Below the pieces are notes generated by a model. That model saw nothing but the letters and a program-made list of their open reading frames with translations. It was not told where the DNA came from and did not search any database. A stretch of 64,000 nucleotides of DNA from Urechis unicinctus (taxonomy: Eukaryota; Annelida; Polychaeta; Xenopneusta; Urechidae), in the NCBI GenBank assembly GCA_034190875.2, contig CM067348.1:6623063-6687062 (forward strand), given 5' to 3'. Shown here piece by piece: positions 38,443 to 51,667 of this stretch; position 1 is the stretch's first letter; every line of letters starts with the position of its first letter. The position numbers were made by a program, and so were the translations under genes.

Positions 38443-40538
38443 TATCATTAACCCCTCTGTCCCTCACTCTCTAAATCTCCCTCTCGTTTTATCTCTCTTA
38501 TCGCTCTATGAATTCGCAGAAAGCGATCTGTCATAGTCTATACAAACATGCGTTATTATGAGGGGTCTGCTGCGTTAACAGCCGTTAATGAACTATTTGT
38601 CAGATTGCCTAAAGGTATTGACCAGTCCTGCCTTTTGAATTCCGAGCAGACTAGATCGCTAGCCAGGTAGGTGATCCAATAACCGCGTGTAGTGTAAAAG
38701 GCACTATCTAAATTGGTTGCCATTCTGATGATATTAATTAAACACGAATGTGTCAAAACTAGTTCAAAAAAAGAATGCCATATGTCGGATACAACATGAT
38801 AGCACATTCCATGTGCATATTAAGGTAGATTGCCATTTCTCTTTGAATGCTGCATGAGGTGAATCAACCCGCTTTAGGTGTGTGTTTCCTTATTGAAGAA
38901 CATGGTAAAGTGCTTTGATTCATCTATTCCGTGCATTACATTATTGCGTTTATGCCCGATACAAGATGCAACTGCCTCAAACATTTCAGTTGCATTCAGA
39001 ATAGCCAATTATATACCTGAATTCAACCTTTGCACCTGGATCCATTTACATTTGTTAGCCGCGAAAATGTCTTGTAGAGCTGTACTTTTCGTTGAGTATC
39101 AATCTATTTTAAAGTATTAACGTATCAACATTCATAGAGCGTTCCCCAATGGAATGCATCAGCACACTCTTTATGCTTGAGGCTGTCTGTCAAAGTGACT
39201 AGTTAACATTAGAAATGACATTCCTAATTCCAAAAATCGAAAGTTGTTTTTTAACCGTCTTCGTTCAATACTGACATTTTTGTCTAGCTTCTTGAGGATG
39301 TCAATACGCTAAGTCTAGGTGTTCAGCAATGATATACGAGATCTTCAGTTATTGCATTGTACTTGCTTGCTATGACTTACCATGATAGACATTACTTTGA
39401 TTCACACCAATTGCCAACACACTCGAATGCCAAATTTGTAATATGTGTGCTTACGGTCTTGCTAAATATATACAAAGGAACATGCTTGAATGGTGTATCT
39501 GAATAGTCCAATAAGACACACGTATATAAAATTATAGTCTTTTTGATGAGAAATACGGTAGAATGAGATCATAAGTATTATTCCCCCCAATAGACTCTGC
39601 AGAGACCAAAGCAAGCGATGATGTGCGTTATGATAACCTTGAAAACACCCTGATTGATTGAGCGACAAATATAAACATGATAATCATACCGTCCGCCATT
39701 AACCGCTGTACCGTTAGGGACTGTTATATAAATAACACGTATTGTGCAAATAACAAACAAGTTTCGCGGTACAGAATAAATCGCTCACACTCACTTTCTA
39801 TTATTGTTATCACACCGGCCAATACCAACACCTGGAACAGAGCCTCTAGCATCCGCCGTATTATTGACGGATATCTGTTTAACAGTGCAAATTGCTGTTC
39901 CCGATGTATTGCTGCATTAGTCAGATCAAATTCAGCATGTCCAGGTGAACATGGTATTCAGTCGCGGAGGGCTGTGCGCAGTTGGGGCGAATGGCAAACG
40001 AAGGCAGTCACTAAGCCAAGTCAGTTTATTCAACGAGGGCGTTCGGTTTCGCCTGACTGATGATATATAAACTATTATCCTACATGTCGCTGGCACCTGT
40101 CGCCTGAGCCCGCAACAGAACGATCGCGTGATGTGGTTTTCCGTCATCTACGTATGCGCATGCACTCAAACTAAGAAGTGTGACGAGCGGATGGGGATAG
40201 TTCCGTTAAGTGTTAACTTAAAGACCTTTATAAAGTGGCGATGCTTGAAATAGCCAATAGACATCTTACCGTTTTGGATCCCTCGAACATCTACTTTCCT
40301 CACTCATTCAATCTTCCCATCCAGGTGGTAATTAACGTCGTACTTCAACTGATAAGCGTGTAGAGTTCTTCGCGCATACATGAGAACGCAATAGAGGCTC
40401 CCGGAAGCGAATCATATTGCGATTTGCTGGGATGATAATATATAAGAGGATTCAAACTTTCTTTTCCTTCGAAATGGAGATAAATGCAAATTAGAACAAA
40501 GTACAGCAACAATTTCGTTAGGTGAAAAAACATCTTTG

Positions 40539-40548
40539 GCGCATGCGC
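40539..40548. promoter_or_regulatory. GCGCATGCGC palindrome, unit 2
   Basis: Duplicate of the site at 29,683-29,692. Confidence 0.25.
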
Positions 40549-40793
40549 ATCTAGAAGAAATGCACACTATCAATTGACTCCATAAGTGAAAAAGCGCTAA
40601 GACAGTGGAAGCTTCAATGGTCGATGCTAGTTGGCCAACCAACAAGAGGTAATATTGAGGGAGCAATAGTTGCGACATATGTTCTTAAGAAATATTCATG
40701 CATTTAATCTCGTCATGTTGGCTCTCTCGTATATTGAACGCCAGTGAGGTATATTATTGTATAAATTAGGTTTAGTGAAGATAAACTTGCGGG

Positions 40794-41094
40794 TTACAAG
40801 CTGGGATAGCTGACAGAGCACCAGTGGTGCTTTATGGAAACGTGGGAGACGCGGTAGTGAACGAAAAGCATGTGATGAAGTTGGAAGTTGCGGAGATGCG
40901 CTGCCTGCGAACCATCAGAGGTGTAGCACACGGAGATGGAATGAGAAACGAAGACATAAGAAACAAGGTGAAGGTGGCGCATCTGATGGTCAGGATGAGA
41001 TTGGGCAGATTGCGATGGTATGGTTACTTGAAAGCGAAGGGACGAAGACGAGATGGTGCGGTAGGCATTAGACAGAACAATGGCAGGGCGATAG
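40794..41094 (+). pseudogene. LINE reverse-transcriptase C-terminal fragment, unit 2
   Basis: Same fragment as in unit 1. One extra A in the run at 41,031-41,033 (ttgaaagcg) moves the KRRDEDEMV part out of frame and by chance opens a 154-codon frame that reads through the junction in a non-BEL frame. Confidence 0.8.
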
Positions 41095-41940
41095 GTGAGG
41101 TGGGGATGCCTCTTTACCTGCCTAACTACCAGAGCCATACATATCGAAGTGGCTTATTCCTTAGATACGGATACCTTCATACAAGCTTTGCAGAGGTTCA
41201 TAGCTCGACGAGGAGAGCCTCGTGTGATTCGATCCGACAATGGAACAAACTTTGTCGGGGCACGCAAAGAACTTTCAGATGCCCTTAAAGAGTGGAACCA
41301 GGAACAAATCCATGGCTACCTGTTGCAGAAACATGTTAGATGGTTGTTCAATCCGCCAGCTGCTTCTCACATGGGTGGCGTGTGGGAAAGACAGATCAGG
41401 ACAGTGCGGGCTCTCATCCTTGGACTTGGTGGTGAACAAACCCTTACCGATGAAACCCTGAGCACTTTGATGTGTAATGTAGAAAGCATCGTCAATGGCA
41501 GACCTTTAACTAAGCTCTCAGAGGATCCCACCGACCCAAGGCCACTAACGCCAAATCATCTTCTACTTCTGAGGGATGGCCCCTCTCTGCCGCCTGGGAA
41601 GTTCGTCCTACAGGATCTCTATCGACGCAAATGGAGGCAGGTGAATTACCTCAGTGATGTGTTCTGGAGTCGTTGGCTTAAAGAATATCTCCCATCTCTA
41701 CAGGAAAGGCAAAAGTGGCTACTGCCTAACAGGAACTTACAGTCAGGAGATCTTGTGCTGATAAGTTATGAGAACACTCCGAGAAACCGGTGGCCTCTTG
41801 GTCTGGTTGTGCAGACGTACCCAGGACAGGACGGTCTTGTAAGGAGCGTTAAGATTAAGACGCCGAATGGTATCTTCGAACGTCCTGCCTCCAAAGTGTG
41901 CTTGCTGGAGGCCAATCTCGTAAACCATGATGTTAATTGA
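41095..41940 (+). pseudogene. BEL/Pao integrase C-terminal half plus DUF5641, unit 2 (open, 281 codons)
   Basis: The longest protein-like frame in the window. Landmarks are RWGCLFTCLTTRAIHIEV at 2-19, RSDNGTNF with D48, NPPAASHMGGVWERQ with E98, NGRPLT near 130 and a DUF5641-like region at about 175-270 with [11 protein letters not shown] and NRWPLGLV. It opens with GTG, not ATG, because the start lies inside the domain. The element is 5'-truncated and joined to LINE sequence, so it cannot encode an active integrase; the first catalytic D is absent. Typical BEL Pol proteins exceed 1,500 residues. Confidence 0.92.
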
Positions 41941-42229
41941 ACTCTAGTTTAAGGTTAGAGATTACAGTGTATTTGAACTTTTGCACTTTATCTGAATATT
42001 TCAGCGAGTTTGTGTTCTCAAGTTTGAGATTTAATGATTTACGAGTGTTTCCTACTTTGAAATTGTGTTTAGTTAAGGGGTACAATGTATAACCTACAAG
42101 TGTATTCTGAGTTTTGATTGATTCTGTATGGCATTCAAGTATGAGTAGCCAGTCATGTGTGTAATGTACTCAGGATTTCTTTTTGAATCCGTCCTCTTCG
42201 TTTAGTATGATGCTCCTTAGTTGCATCAT

Positions 42230-42240
42230 AGGGGCCGGGA
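42230..42240 (+). other. Polypurine tract of the BEL element, unit 2
   Basis: aggggccggga directly before the LTR, identical to unit 1. Confidence 0.7.
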
Positions 42241-42651
42241 TGTAACGGACGGTAGGGAATGGGGTTTTATTAAAGGGCATGACGTAACGACTTGATGTGT
42301 GGAGATTTAGTTTGCTGCGGAAGGCGAAGCCATGTGCTTTAGATTTCACAGATTACCCAGTGTTTTATTATGTTTCCCAGCGTGGTAAGAAATCTGTGAT
42401 ATATTTAAGTAGTTAATGTCAAACGTTATTGTTTGTGTTTCTTACCTGTAGTATGTCAACTATATTATCGCCCAGTGCTAAATTTATATGCAAATTCATG
42501 GTTGTAATTTGAAGATCTGATTTGTTGTACAATGTGATTTTCAGTTTAACCGTAACGTAACCGTATCATACTGTACCGTACCGTATCACGCGTCAAGCAC
42601 CAAGGGAATAAAAGAAAACCCATAATTCCATTCCTAATGTTATTCGTAACA
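42241..42651 (+). mobile_element. BEL/Pao 3' LTR, unit 2 (411 bp)
   Basis: Same limits, TGTAACGG to CGTAACA, as in unit 1, with only a few substitutions by eye. Unit 3 begins at the next base. Confidence 0.8.
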
Positions 42652-42957
42652 TCGATTGTAACCCTTTCTTGTGATAAGAACACCAAACCTTTGACCATCG
42701 ATATCAGGATTCTGTTTGTTGCCCTCAAACGAGTTGAGTTCCTATAATGAGCGATTACTTTAATCTCGGATAATATCCCTCAAACACCGCCTATTGTCAG
42801 CTATAGGGATGCTGGACAGTGTCTATCACGTTTCACACTTAGTTTTTTCCACACGTCTCGTGAAAAATAGGAAACGGGAATACGTTATTGACGTCAAAGA
42901 CGAGGTCACCGTCAGTCACGTTATAAAAGAGCAGAATAATTAACATATTAAATGTTT

Positions 42958-43335
42958 GCTCGAATTCTTACATCTTTTACTGTTGTGTCCATAACTTCGG
43001 GTTTATATTGTTGTGCCCATAACATAATGGCTATATATTTTTGTGTCCATATCTTAATGTCTATAAAGCTGTACCCATATGTTAGTGCCTTTACTGTTGT
43101 GTCCGTACCTGTCTATACAGCTGTGTCAATAACTTATATTCGATGCTGTTGTACTCAAAACTTACCGTTTTGCCCCTAAGGGTCTTACTGTTATGCCCAC
43201 TACTTAGTGGCTGCACCTTTGTACCAATAATTTAGCGTTTTTACAGCTGTACTCATAGGTCAATGTTTATACTGCCATATCAGTAACATTGTGCTTATAC
43301 TGTTGTAGCCATAACGTATAATCTCCACAGTTGGG
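42958..43335. repeat. About 29-bp degenerate minisatellite in unit 3
   Basis: Counterpart of 20,590-20,905 and 32,105-32,480. Confidence 0.75.
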
Positions 43336-43356
43336 TTCATTATTTAGTGTCATACA

Positions 43357-43364
43357 CCCACACC

Positions 43365-43460
<96 letters not shown>

Positions 43461-43484
43461 CATATATATACACACACACACACC
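43357..43484. repeat. (CA)n/(AT)n microsatellite of unit 3
   Basis: CA run, TA run, CA run; similar in layout to unit 2. Confidence 0.97.
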
Positions 43485-44602
43485 GAGCAGGGATCCCATT
43501 TAAACGCCACGTCCACACAGGCTAATAAGTACGCACAGCCAGGTGCTGCCTTGTGATGTAGGTAACACTGCAAAGCAATGGCAAAGTAATGCTATTTGAT
43601 TAATATGGTTTTGACAGCGTCATAGCTTGTTCTTTCTCGTTTGTATCATGAAGCTTTAGTTATAATATTGAGAGAATTAATTATTAGGCCCATCTGTTTG
43701 GAAAAAAGAACTCATTAAACCCGTTAAGATCGTTTTCTTATTGGTCACGGGACGTATTTCGAAACACCACACCAAGAAATGGTGGTTTTGCACACGCGTA
43801 GTTACTGGTTTAATTTGATATACATTTATAAAATTGTGTAAAAAAAGTTCGGATGCTGTTTTCAGTTCGAATCAATGATTTTGTGTTGCCAGTTTCATGT
43901 AAGGATAATAAACGAGTCATTGTAGCAAGTACACAAAAATGGAAGCAAAATAAAAATTGCACAAAATCGTCATAATTACCATGAGCATCACGATTGACAT
44001 TGTTATCAGGAATTTAATCATCATCGTCATATTTACCGTTCTCATTACCATGATGATTAACAGCACACTCATTACCAACAGCATAATCATCACCATTATC
44101 AACATCATCATCATTTTAACTTTCATCATCTTCAATTCCCCTCCACAATACCATACTCAGCATCAACCTGTCGTGATCATTCTACTTTCATCAAACGTTT
44201 GCCAATATTGCGATCGTGATGTTTGTTATAATATGATTAGGAGGAGGAGGATAATGATGAAAGCGAACAGGGCGAGAGTAATGGATAATGACCATTGTCA
44301 TGTTAAGAATATTTCTATCTTCGTTATGAGTGAATAAAAAGGTCGGTGTATTGATGTATAGGTAGCGTAGGATTGACATGCAAGTCCCAGTTTTCAAGGG
44401 CAAAGGTGCTTGGGGCAGTGATAGTTATTAAGAACATACATCAGCGATGCTTACTTTAATATTTTCTTTTTCTTCGAAATTATTTAGGATGAGATCCATC
44501 CAGGCGTCCAGTGATTTATAACATGTTAAGTCGTTTGGCAGTATGGCAATGAATGTGTTCTCTGAGTTCAGAGCAGCTCATCCGCAGCTAATATATCCGT
44601 AG

Positions 44603-44665
44603 ATACTGCTCGGAGCCATTTCTAAAGACACTTTGGATAATGCAGTGTCAACCGCTGTGCAACAA
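44603..44665 (+). CDS. Candidate exon, ISKDTLDNAVSTAVQQ, unit 3
   Basis: Same frame as in unit 1, with E to D (ttggat for ttggaa). The strong donor CAACAA|GTAAGTG is kept. Confidence 0.3.
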
Positions 44666-45072
44666 GTAAGTGTCATTGGTCGTTGTCGTTTTGTGGGAAT
44701 CCTTAGCAATTGGTATAAATAATGTAAGTGTAGACTTCACACATCCTTATATGTGGTTGGTTTATGGCACAGGTGGGACCTACGCATGGAAGGTGAATGA
44801 TGACAGGCTACCTATCATCACAGGGCGTGGAAGTTGCGGAAGCCAGAGTTTGCTTCGGCTCTCAAAAAGACCAGTAAACCCTACCACAGATAGAGACAAC
44901 AGGTGTTCATGCAAATTAGATCAAGAGGATAATAGAATGTAACTGCATGGTAATCATAGAAATGAAGCTTCAAGCTTCAACTAACATGATTTTCATCCAA
45001 TTTTATATTATGTGCACTGTAAGTACACAGATGACCCACAGTTTAAATTATTTTATTATTATATAATTGCAG

Positions 45073-45266
45073 TTCATTAGGAACAAGAACAGCATACTAT
45101 ATCATGCTGGTTACTTTGGACACAAACTGCATCTGGACCAGAATGAAAAGTTGCCCATTTTTGGTGTGACACATGTGGTGGCAGTGGACGGATACAGCAG
45201 TCAGATAGTGGCCCATTCATCCATGCCGAGGAAAAATAACCTCATAATTTATGAAGATATCATCAG
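45073..45266 (+). CDS. Integrase/DDE-like exon, unit 3
   Basis: Same borders and the same peptide as in unit 1 (YFGHKLHLDQNEKLPIF, GVTHVVAVDGYS). The identity with unit 1, and not with the adjacent unit 2, continues through flanking introns and shared indels, so it probably reflects recent sequence exchange and not selection on the exon alone. Confidence 0.65.
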
Positions 45267-46400
45267 GTGAATATGGCGCAATAGGATGATGGTTATCGCA
45301 TACATCCAACTTGTATATTTGTTTTATATGATTGCCCTTTAAAGAAATTGAATGTGATGCTGTTGATTATCATAGTTGTAGTAGATGTCCTAGATGATAT
45401 GCTTTTTCCTTTAATAAGATACAAGATTGGAAACCTCGGTCACATTCAGTATGCAGGGTCGTGATAGTTCCGTTATTTTCATTATCTTTCTCTACACGGT
45501 TTATGCATGTAGTTTTTTTCAATATGATATTGGAGTCGCGACTGTCTATTAATAACCTTTGTGAGGTGGGTGTTGGGATTTGGAAAAAAGAGGTGCTACC
45601 AGGTCCGTACCAAAAAACACGGGATAGGACAATATATAACATTGCTTACACACTTATATAAATGAACTCTCAACTTACAGAAATAAATGTTAGCAAGATT
45701 TCGTGTTGTTGCGTCAGTCAGATCAAGTGTGATGCGTTTGCTGTCAGAATAAAATACAGACATCTTACAGTGATAAACTTCTCGAATAATTGTCACAGGG
45801 CTCAAAATTTCTTCGTTCCCGGTCAGATTAGGTGCCGCTTGCTAAAATTTGACGAGCTCAAACTTGGGAGACAAATTTTGTCAAAAATTGGTACATGATT
45901 ATTCAAACGTTTATGTAATGGGGAAAAACATATATACCGTCTGATATGACATTAGATATGACAACTAATAACTTTTCCATCAACGGCAGGGTTGCTTAAT
46001 ACTAAAGAAAGTATCTGATGCATGGTCGCTTAATACTTAAGCATGTATCTGATCAAAGTGAGGAAAGCAGTTAACATTTCTACCATAGACACGTATCTGG
46101 TAGTCAAACAATGGGATTGTTTGATTTCAATTGCCTTGGCACTGGAAACTGATATTAATCGACATTGATGCAATTGCCTGCATTTCACTGTACCATGTCC
46201 GATATTATTTCGAGCACATTGCTACCACCCTAGTTAGCTACACATCGAAATCAAGCTGCACAAACTACAGCTTCTGGGCGATTAATCTAGGTATTTTAGG
46301 TTATGTTAGGTGATTTGTTGCAGTAAGGATTGAAGCATTACATATATGTGGTGAGCTAGCAAACTAATATAGTATTGTTATGTTTCTAATGAATATGCAG

Positions 46401-46521
46401 AAGCCAGAAAAGTGGATGTTTTCAGTCGATGAGCTTAATGAGTACAATGACTATGTAGCAAGCATAGCCAACATATCTATTATGTATGACCAACAAATTT
46501 GCGATTGGAACTACAATACCT
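46401..46521 (+). CDS. KPEKWMFSVDELNEYNDY candidate exon, unit 3
   Basis: Acceptor, 40-codon frame and donor T|GTATGT are as in unit 1. Confidence 0.4.
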
Positions 46522-49500
46522 GTATGTATTTAGTACTTATTTGAAATAAACACGACAAAAACAACGACTACTTACCAATATACATTTTATTGTTTGCTTA
46601 ACTTATGCATCAAAACAAAAATAGGACATTACTCAAATACAAGACACATAGGAAGTTTGCTTCTTTGTGGTACACTACATGCGCAGGTATTTAAGTTTAT
46701 GATGTAAAGGCAACAAATGCTTTGATTTTGATTCACTTTATGAAAAGACGCCCAATGGGTACTGCTTTGAGAATATGGGAAGCGATAATTCTTGGATCAA
46801 GCCATTTCTATATGTTCAAAACTGAGGGAGGTGCGGAAAAGTCAAAGTCTTTGTAATGAATAGTGTTTAGCAGCTATATCAACCTGTATCAACAGACATG
46901 TAGAGCTAAGCACATCTTATTCAGTTATATGCATTATAATGTGATTTATTTTTCAGATTAGACAGCGGCTGCTTGTTAGAATAAATCCAGCGATATATCG
47001 TTATTGCGTCGCACGATTACAAGCCCAGAGATTAAAATGAGCAATTGTTTAAAAAGTAGCCTACATCTGAATCTGTGGCATAAAGCCCTGTTTGTCATAT
47101 GTGAATACTCGAGAGGTGGTAATACAGATGTTGCTATATAGAGAAACCACCTGGCAAAAACTAAACGGTTGAACCTATTGATTTATCAACCTCCGGTTTG
47201 TTGGTGTTAACCCCCGTCCTCTCACGGAAAATAAGCCCTGATACGCTGGTGGCCACGAAACAATGTTGTGTTGCGTAATAAGACTCGAGTAAAGATGCAC
47301 AAAGATTATCTTTTTATGTTTGCCAAATGCTACTGTTAGCGATATTGTTCAAGAATAAACACACATTACGGATTTTATGCCATCCCATACACATTGCCGA
47401 AGACTCAAGTTGTCTGTTTATAGTGAGTTATTCTTTCCCGATTGCCTTTCCAGCGATTAAGACACAATGTAGGCGCATGTCAATGCCCTGCAATTAACTG
47501 CACAATGCGCACTGCATGCACACCGAATAGATATCTGGTATATAGTTTGACCATGGCAATAGTCAGACTCATGTTCACTATTTTGCAAGACAAGACCCAT
47601 GCGACAATCTTCATCTGCTAAATACATTAGATCTGTGACAGAAGCCGGGTAATGCTTGTAATGCATTAAAAACTATTTCTACATTCTTCTCAAACCAGGT
47701 GACAACATTGCGTGTCTGTGGGTAAGCGTTTAAGAGCTCGTGCTAATGCGTTAAATCGATTATCCAGGTAGCAGTATTATGAAGATGGTTGGTGCATGTA
47801 TATTTTTATATGGTCGTGGCGCATGAGCTTCAGCGTGGAAGTAAGCAAAATATATCGTATGCGTCTACAGGTGATAACGTGCTGTTTATGCAGCTAGCCG
47901 GTCATTTAGAACACGCTTGCTGGTTTCAATATTTTGTCACCACATGATTACCAGAGATATAACGATCTCACAACCAAAATAAGCCACATCTTTTTTCGTG
48001 CAAATTCTCATGAAATTTTAATTTGTCTTTTTCATGTTACTGCACGTGCTATTACCTTTCAATTGCAGTACATAGTTGGACCAGAAACAAACAGGGATTG
48101 AGATAATGCAATGTGCTACATATGTGCCCAATCATCTTTCCCCATGTCGCTTTCCAGTGAGCTGGGTAATCGTTAGATGCCATAGAAAGTGCTTGCGGCA
48201 GTGGGGCTCAGAATCTTGTGTCAAGGTGCATAGTATTTGTGAGCCCTAAATTGATTACTTAGTTATATCTTGACATTTGAATATCAATTCAAAATCTAAT
48301 AATGATTGAAAGCCTCACAGTATGGCAATATTCAAAGTTTTGTGTTATTATAATTGCCACATCTCTGAATTGCTTTATACTTTTCGCATTATCAAGTTGC
48401 AGTATGATACATCTGCCGTATTCTCAAGTCGTGCTGAGCGAAATCAATCTCTGTTATGTATGTTGCCATTCTTATATATATGAGTAAATGTGCTTTTCTT
48501 AAGTGTCTGGGCCAGACAAATAGAACAATCCTATTCATTTTGGGGAAAACGCGAGTGTCGTCTCAATTAATCTGAGATCTCTCAAGAAACTATGCATATC
48601 GTTTCAAATTTTCCGACTAGCAATGCCCCGTTTATCTGACCAATTTTGTTTTTAAAACCAAAGGGAAAAAAGAGGGCGTTTCCCCTTTGCTTTGTATTCA
48701 GAACAACGTTGTTAAATGTCAGTTAGAGTTTCTGGAAGATTTTGTGATTCAAGGATTAGATTAGTTTCAATTGTTTGCCTAAATAACGTTTAATACCTTA
48801 GCCATTAGCATTTTTTTATCTGGGCTATCATATATTACGTCACTAAGCTAGGAATCTTAAAAGGTTTGAAAACGTTCAAATGAATAACAAGAAGCATATG
48901 ATAATATAAGACCCTGTTAGTGTAAGTTGCAGTAGTTTATTGTCGAAAATCGGATCTATGATGTTATAGGCCCTATTAGATCATCAATTTTCACCCTCCC
49001 ATTACGCTAAATTGCAATGTTAGTGTTGAATCGAAATACCTGGTTTGGGCGTAACTTCTACTATTATTTGGAAAGGCACAGGCATGGCCAACGATCGTCA
49101 ATTGACCTAAAGGTTGCACGTGACTCATCGGACAGTGGTACCGCAGTGGTCAAAATACAAATGATAAATGACGTAGCGTTTGTCCAATTTCAGTAATGTC
49201 ACATAAATCATCGTTTTACAGTCGTCGAATTCGATTAAACTTCACAACCAATCTGTGATAATTTCAAATTAATTATCACAATCAATTCGCCGCTTGAGAA
49301 TACGGCAACCGTTTATAACTAAATTCCGTCATAATGAAATTGCAGCATTGACTTCTATTGTATTTGTTAAAATGACAATCATCGTATACGTTTATATTCC
49401 ATGTTGGTGAATTTGGCACCAGCAAACTGACGCACGCGATGGTGTATACCCATAGATAGATCACAGCGGGATTTATGCAATGTTATATGAAGTCTTTCAC

Positions 49501-49530
49501 AAAGCAAATGGTCAAACACGTGACAATAAC

Positions 49531-49565
49531 TACACACACACACACAAATACACACATACACACAT

Positions 49566-49612
<47 letters not shown>

Positions 49613-49793
49613 ATATATATATGTATATACATATACATATATATATATATGCATAATTATGCATTTATATATATATATATATTTATAGAGATATATATAT
49701 ATATATATATTTATATATTCATATATATTTATATATACATATTTATATATAAATATTTGTATATATATAAATATATACATATACATACACACT
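49531..49793. repeat. (CA)n/(AT)n microsatellite of unit 3, second locus
   Basis: Longer CA run than in units 1 and 2 and a heavily interrupted TA part. Its right edge runs directly into cactatttgtcagattgg, so about 145 bp present in units 1 and 2 are missing. Confidence 0.95.
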
Positions 49794-50339
49794 ATTTGTC
49801 AGATTGGCTAAAGGTATTGACCAGTCCTGCCTTTTGAATTCCGAGCAGAATAGATCGCTAGCCAGGTAGGTGATCCAATAACCGCGTGTAGTGTAAAAGG
49901 CGAGAACACTATCTAAAGTGGTTGCTATTCTGATGATATTAATTAAGCCCGAATATGTCAAAACTAGTTCAAAAAAAGAATGCCATATGTCGGATACAGC
50001 ATGATAGCACATTCCATGTGCATATTAAGGTAGATTGCCATTTCTCTTTGAATGCTGCATGAGGTGAATCAACCCACTGTAGGTGTGTGTTTCCTTATTG
50101 AAGAACATGGTAAAGTTCTTTGATTCATCTATTCCGTGTATTACATTAATGCGTTTATGCCCGATACAAGATGCAACTGCCTCAAACATTTCAGTTGCAT
50201 TCAGAATAGCCAATTATATACCTAAATTCAACCTGGATCCAATTACATGTGTTAGCCGCAAAAATGTAGAGCTGTACTTTTCGTTGAGTATCAATCTATT
50301 TAAAAGTATTAACGTATCATTCATAGAGCGTTCCCCAAT

Positions 50340-51074
50340 CGCTCTGATTTCAGGTCACTAATAGTGTAACTGATAGAGGCGCATGACTGTATGATATATT
50401 ACTGCTCTGATGCACAGAGAGGGGCGTTAACAGCGTTTTCCGACACATAACAACGGTCAGTTTCAGACATCCATCTCATCTCGTTAGCCCCGTCATGACC
50501 TTGCTCCATAAAACGAAATACACATTAACCCTGCCCCGGCCTTACTCCATAACGTGAAATACACGTCATAATATTATTATTACACGTCATGAATTGTCAC
50601 AGGACCAATTGTCAGACCTTGCAGGATTGCGAAGGCTGATTGGGTGATAAGTGTGTCTACTTGGCTGAATGTATCCAGGGAACATCCATACCACACCACA
50701 CGATTGGATAATAAAAATGTTGACCAGTACCCCACAACACCTCCAAAGTGTTCATCTATATCTACCAGGTTTTACTAATGACTTCGACTGACCAATGTCC
50801 CTTCCCCTTGTATCATGCTACAATAAAATGCGCAGTTGTCCACGATATATACATGAGAGAAATAATATCCAGGAGGTCTTGATCACTAGCCGTCAGTAGA
50901 TCTGTCAAAGCTCGTCGATTTTCTTACCGTGTGAATACCAGCCAACCATAAATGGCTCATAATAAGCAGCAACATGTCATGGAACCATCCCTATCTAGTA
51001 AACCAAAAAATAAAGCGAACAACGTTGGATTAGTAATTATCAGGCGGTTATGAATGTAATGAGTTCAGATTCCA
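50340..51074. other. No recognised feature
   Basis: Begins abruptly at the right breakpoint of unit 3. A pair of similar phrases (gccccgtcatgaccttgctccataa.acg and ccccggccttactccataacgtgaaatacac) near 50,486 and 50,533 hints at a local duplication of about 50 bp. Confidence 0.5.
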
Positions 51075-51210
51075 GCAGGATCAGACAGTTAAGTATGGGA
51101 TAAGTTTCGGTCCCAACAGGTTCAGATTGTTATATATGGGACTAGTTCTGATCCCAACAGAATTAGACGGTTATGTATGGGATTAGTTCCGATCCAACAA
51201 AAATCAGACT
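51075..51210. repeat. 41-bp tandem repeat, about 3 copies
   Basis: Blocks of the form cagacagttaagtatgggat followed by aagtttcggtcccaacaggtt repeat three times with about 20% change. Confidence 0.8.
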
Positions 51211-51667
51211 CCGAATAAAAACTACATTTCGACGAATAACAAGAGAGAAACGACGCGATAACTACCGATTGAATTTCCCCTATAACTTCAAAGTCTTTGA
51301 TACATTCGAAAGGATCATTGTCATCTTAATTTCCGTTTTCATCATCAGCAAAGAGGTTATACAAGACACAGTGCAGTTATATAATTCTGGACATTATCAC
51401 ACTGAAAAGCTCCAAGTAATGAAACAAGAAGAGTTTAAGCGGTGGTATAGGTAGTTGGTGTTCCGTTTTACATATTCAAGATAAGTTAGCTTATCATTCA
51501 TAAGTCTCCTCGGCGCAGGAATAGCACTTTCATCTGTCGTTGCTCAATTTTCGTACCGTTAATTCTCTTTTTAGCTTAGTTGATGAGACAACTATAAAGA
51601 TGGCAGTGATGCTGAATAAAATATTTTTTTCTATAATTGATGTCTTATCAAATCATTCTTTGAGTTG

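Larger units (their letters stand above)
42652..50339 (+). repeat. Tandem unit 3 (7,688 bp, truncated)
   Basis: Begins like units 1 and 2 and stops at gttccccaat (50,339), which corresponds to 28,300 in unit 1 and 39,150 in unit 2. The LINE/BEL end is therefore missing. It resembles unit 2 up to about 45,050, unit 1 from there to about 47,400, and carries more private changes from about 48,300 on. About 145 bp are lost next to its second microsatellite. No other gene recognised inside. Confidence 0.95.

Noticed and set aside
40824-41288. 154-codon frame across the LINE-BEL junction in unit 2
   Set aside because: Created by a one-base insertion; the second half is the wrong frame of the BEL integrase.
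51173-51454. 93-codon frame with a basic N-terminus and an Ile/Val-rich segment resembling a membrane helix
   Set aside because: Starts inside a tandem repeat; no recognisable family, no splice or regulatory context.
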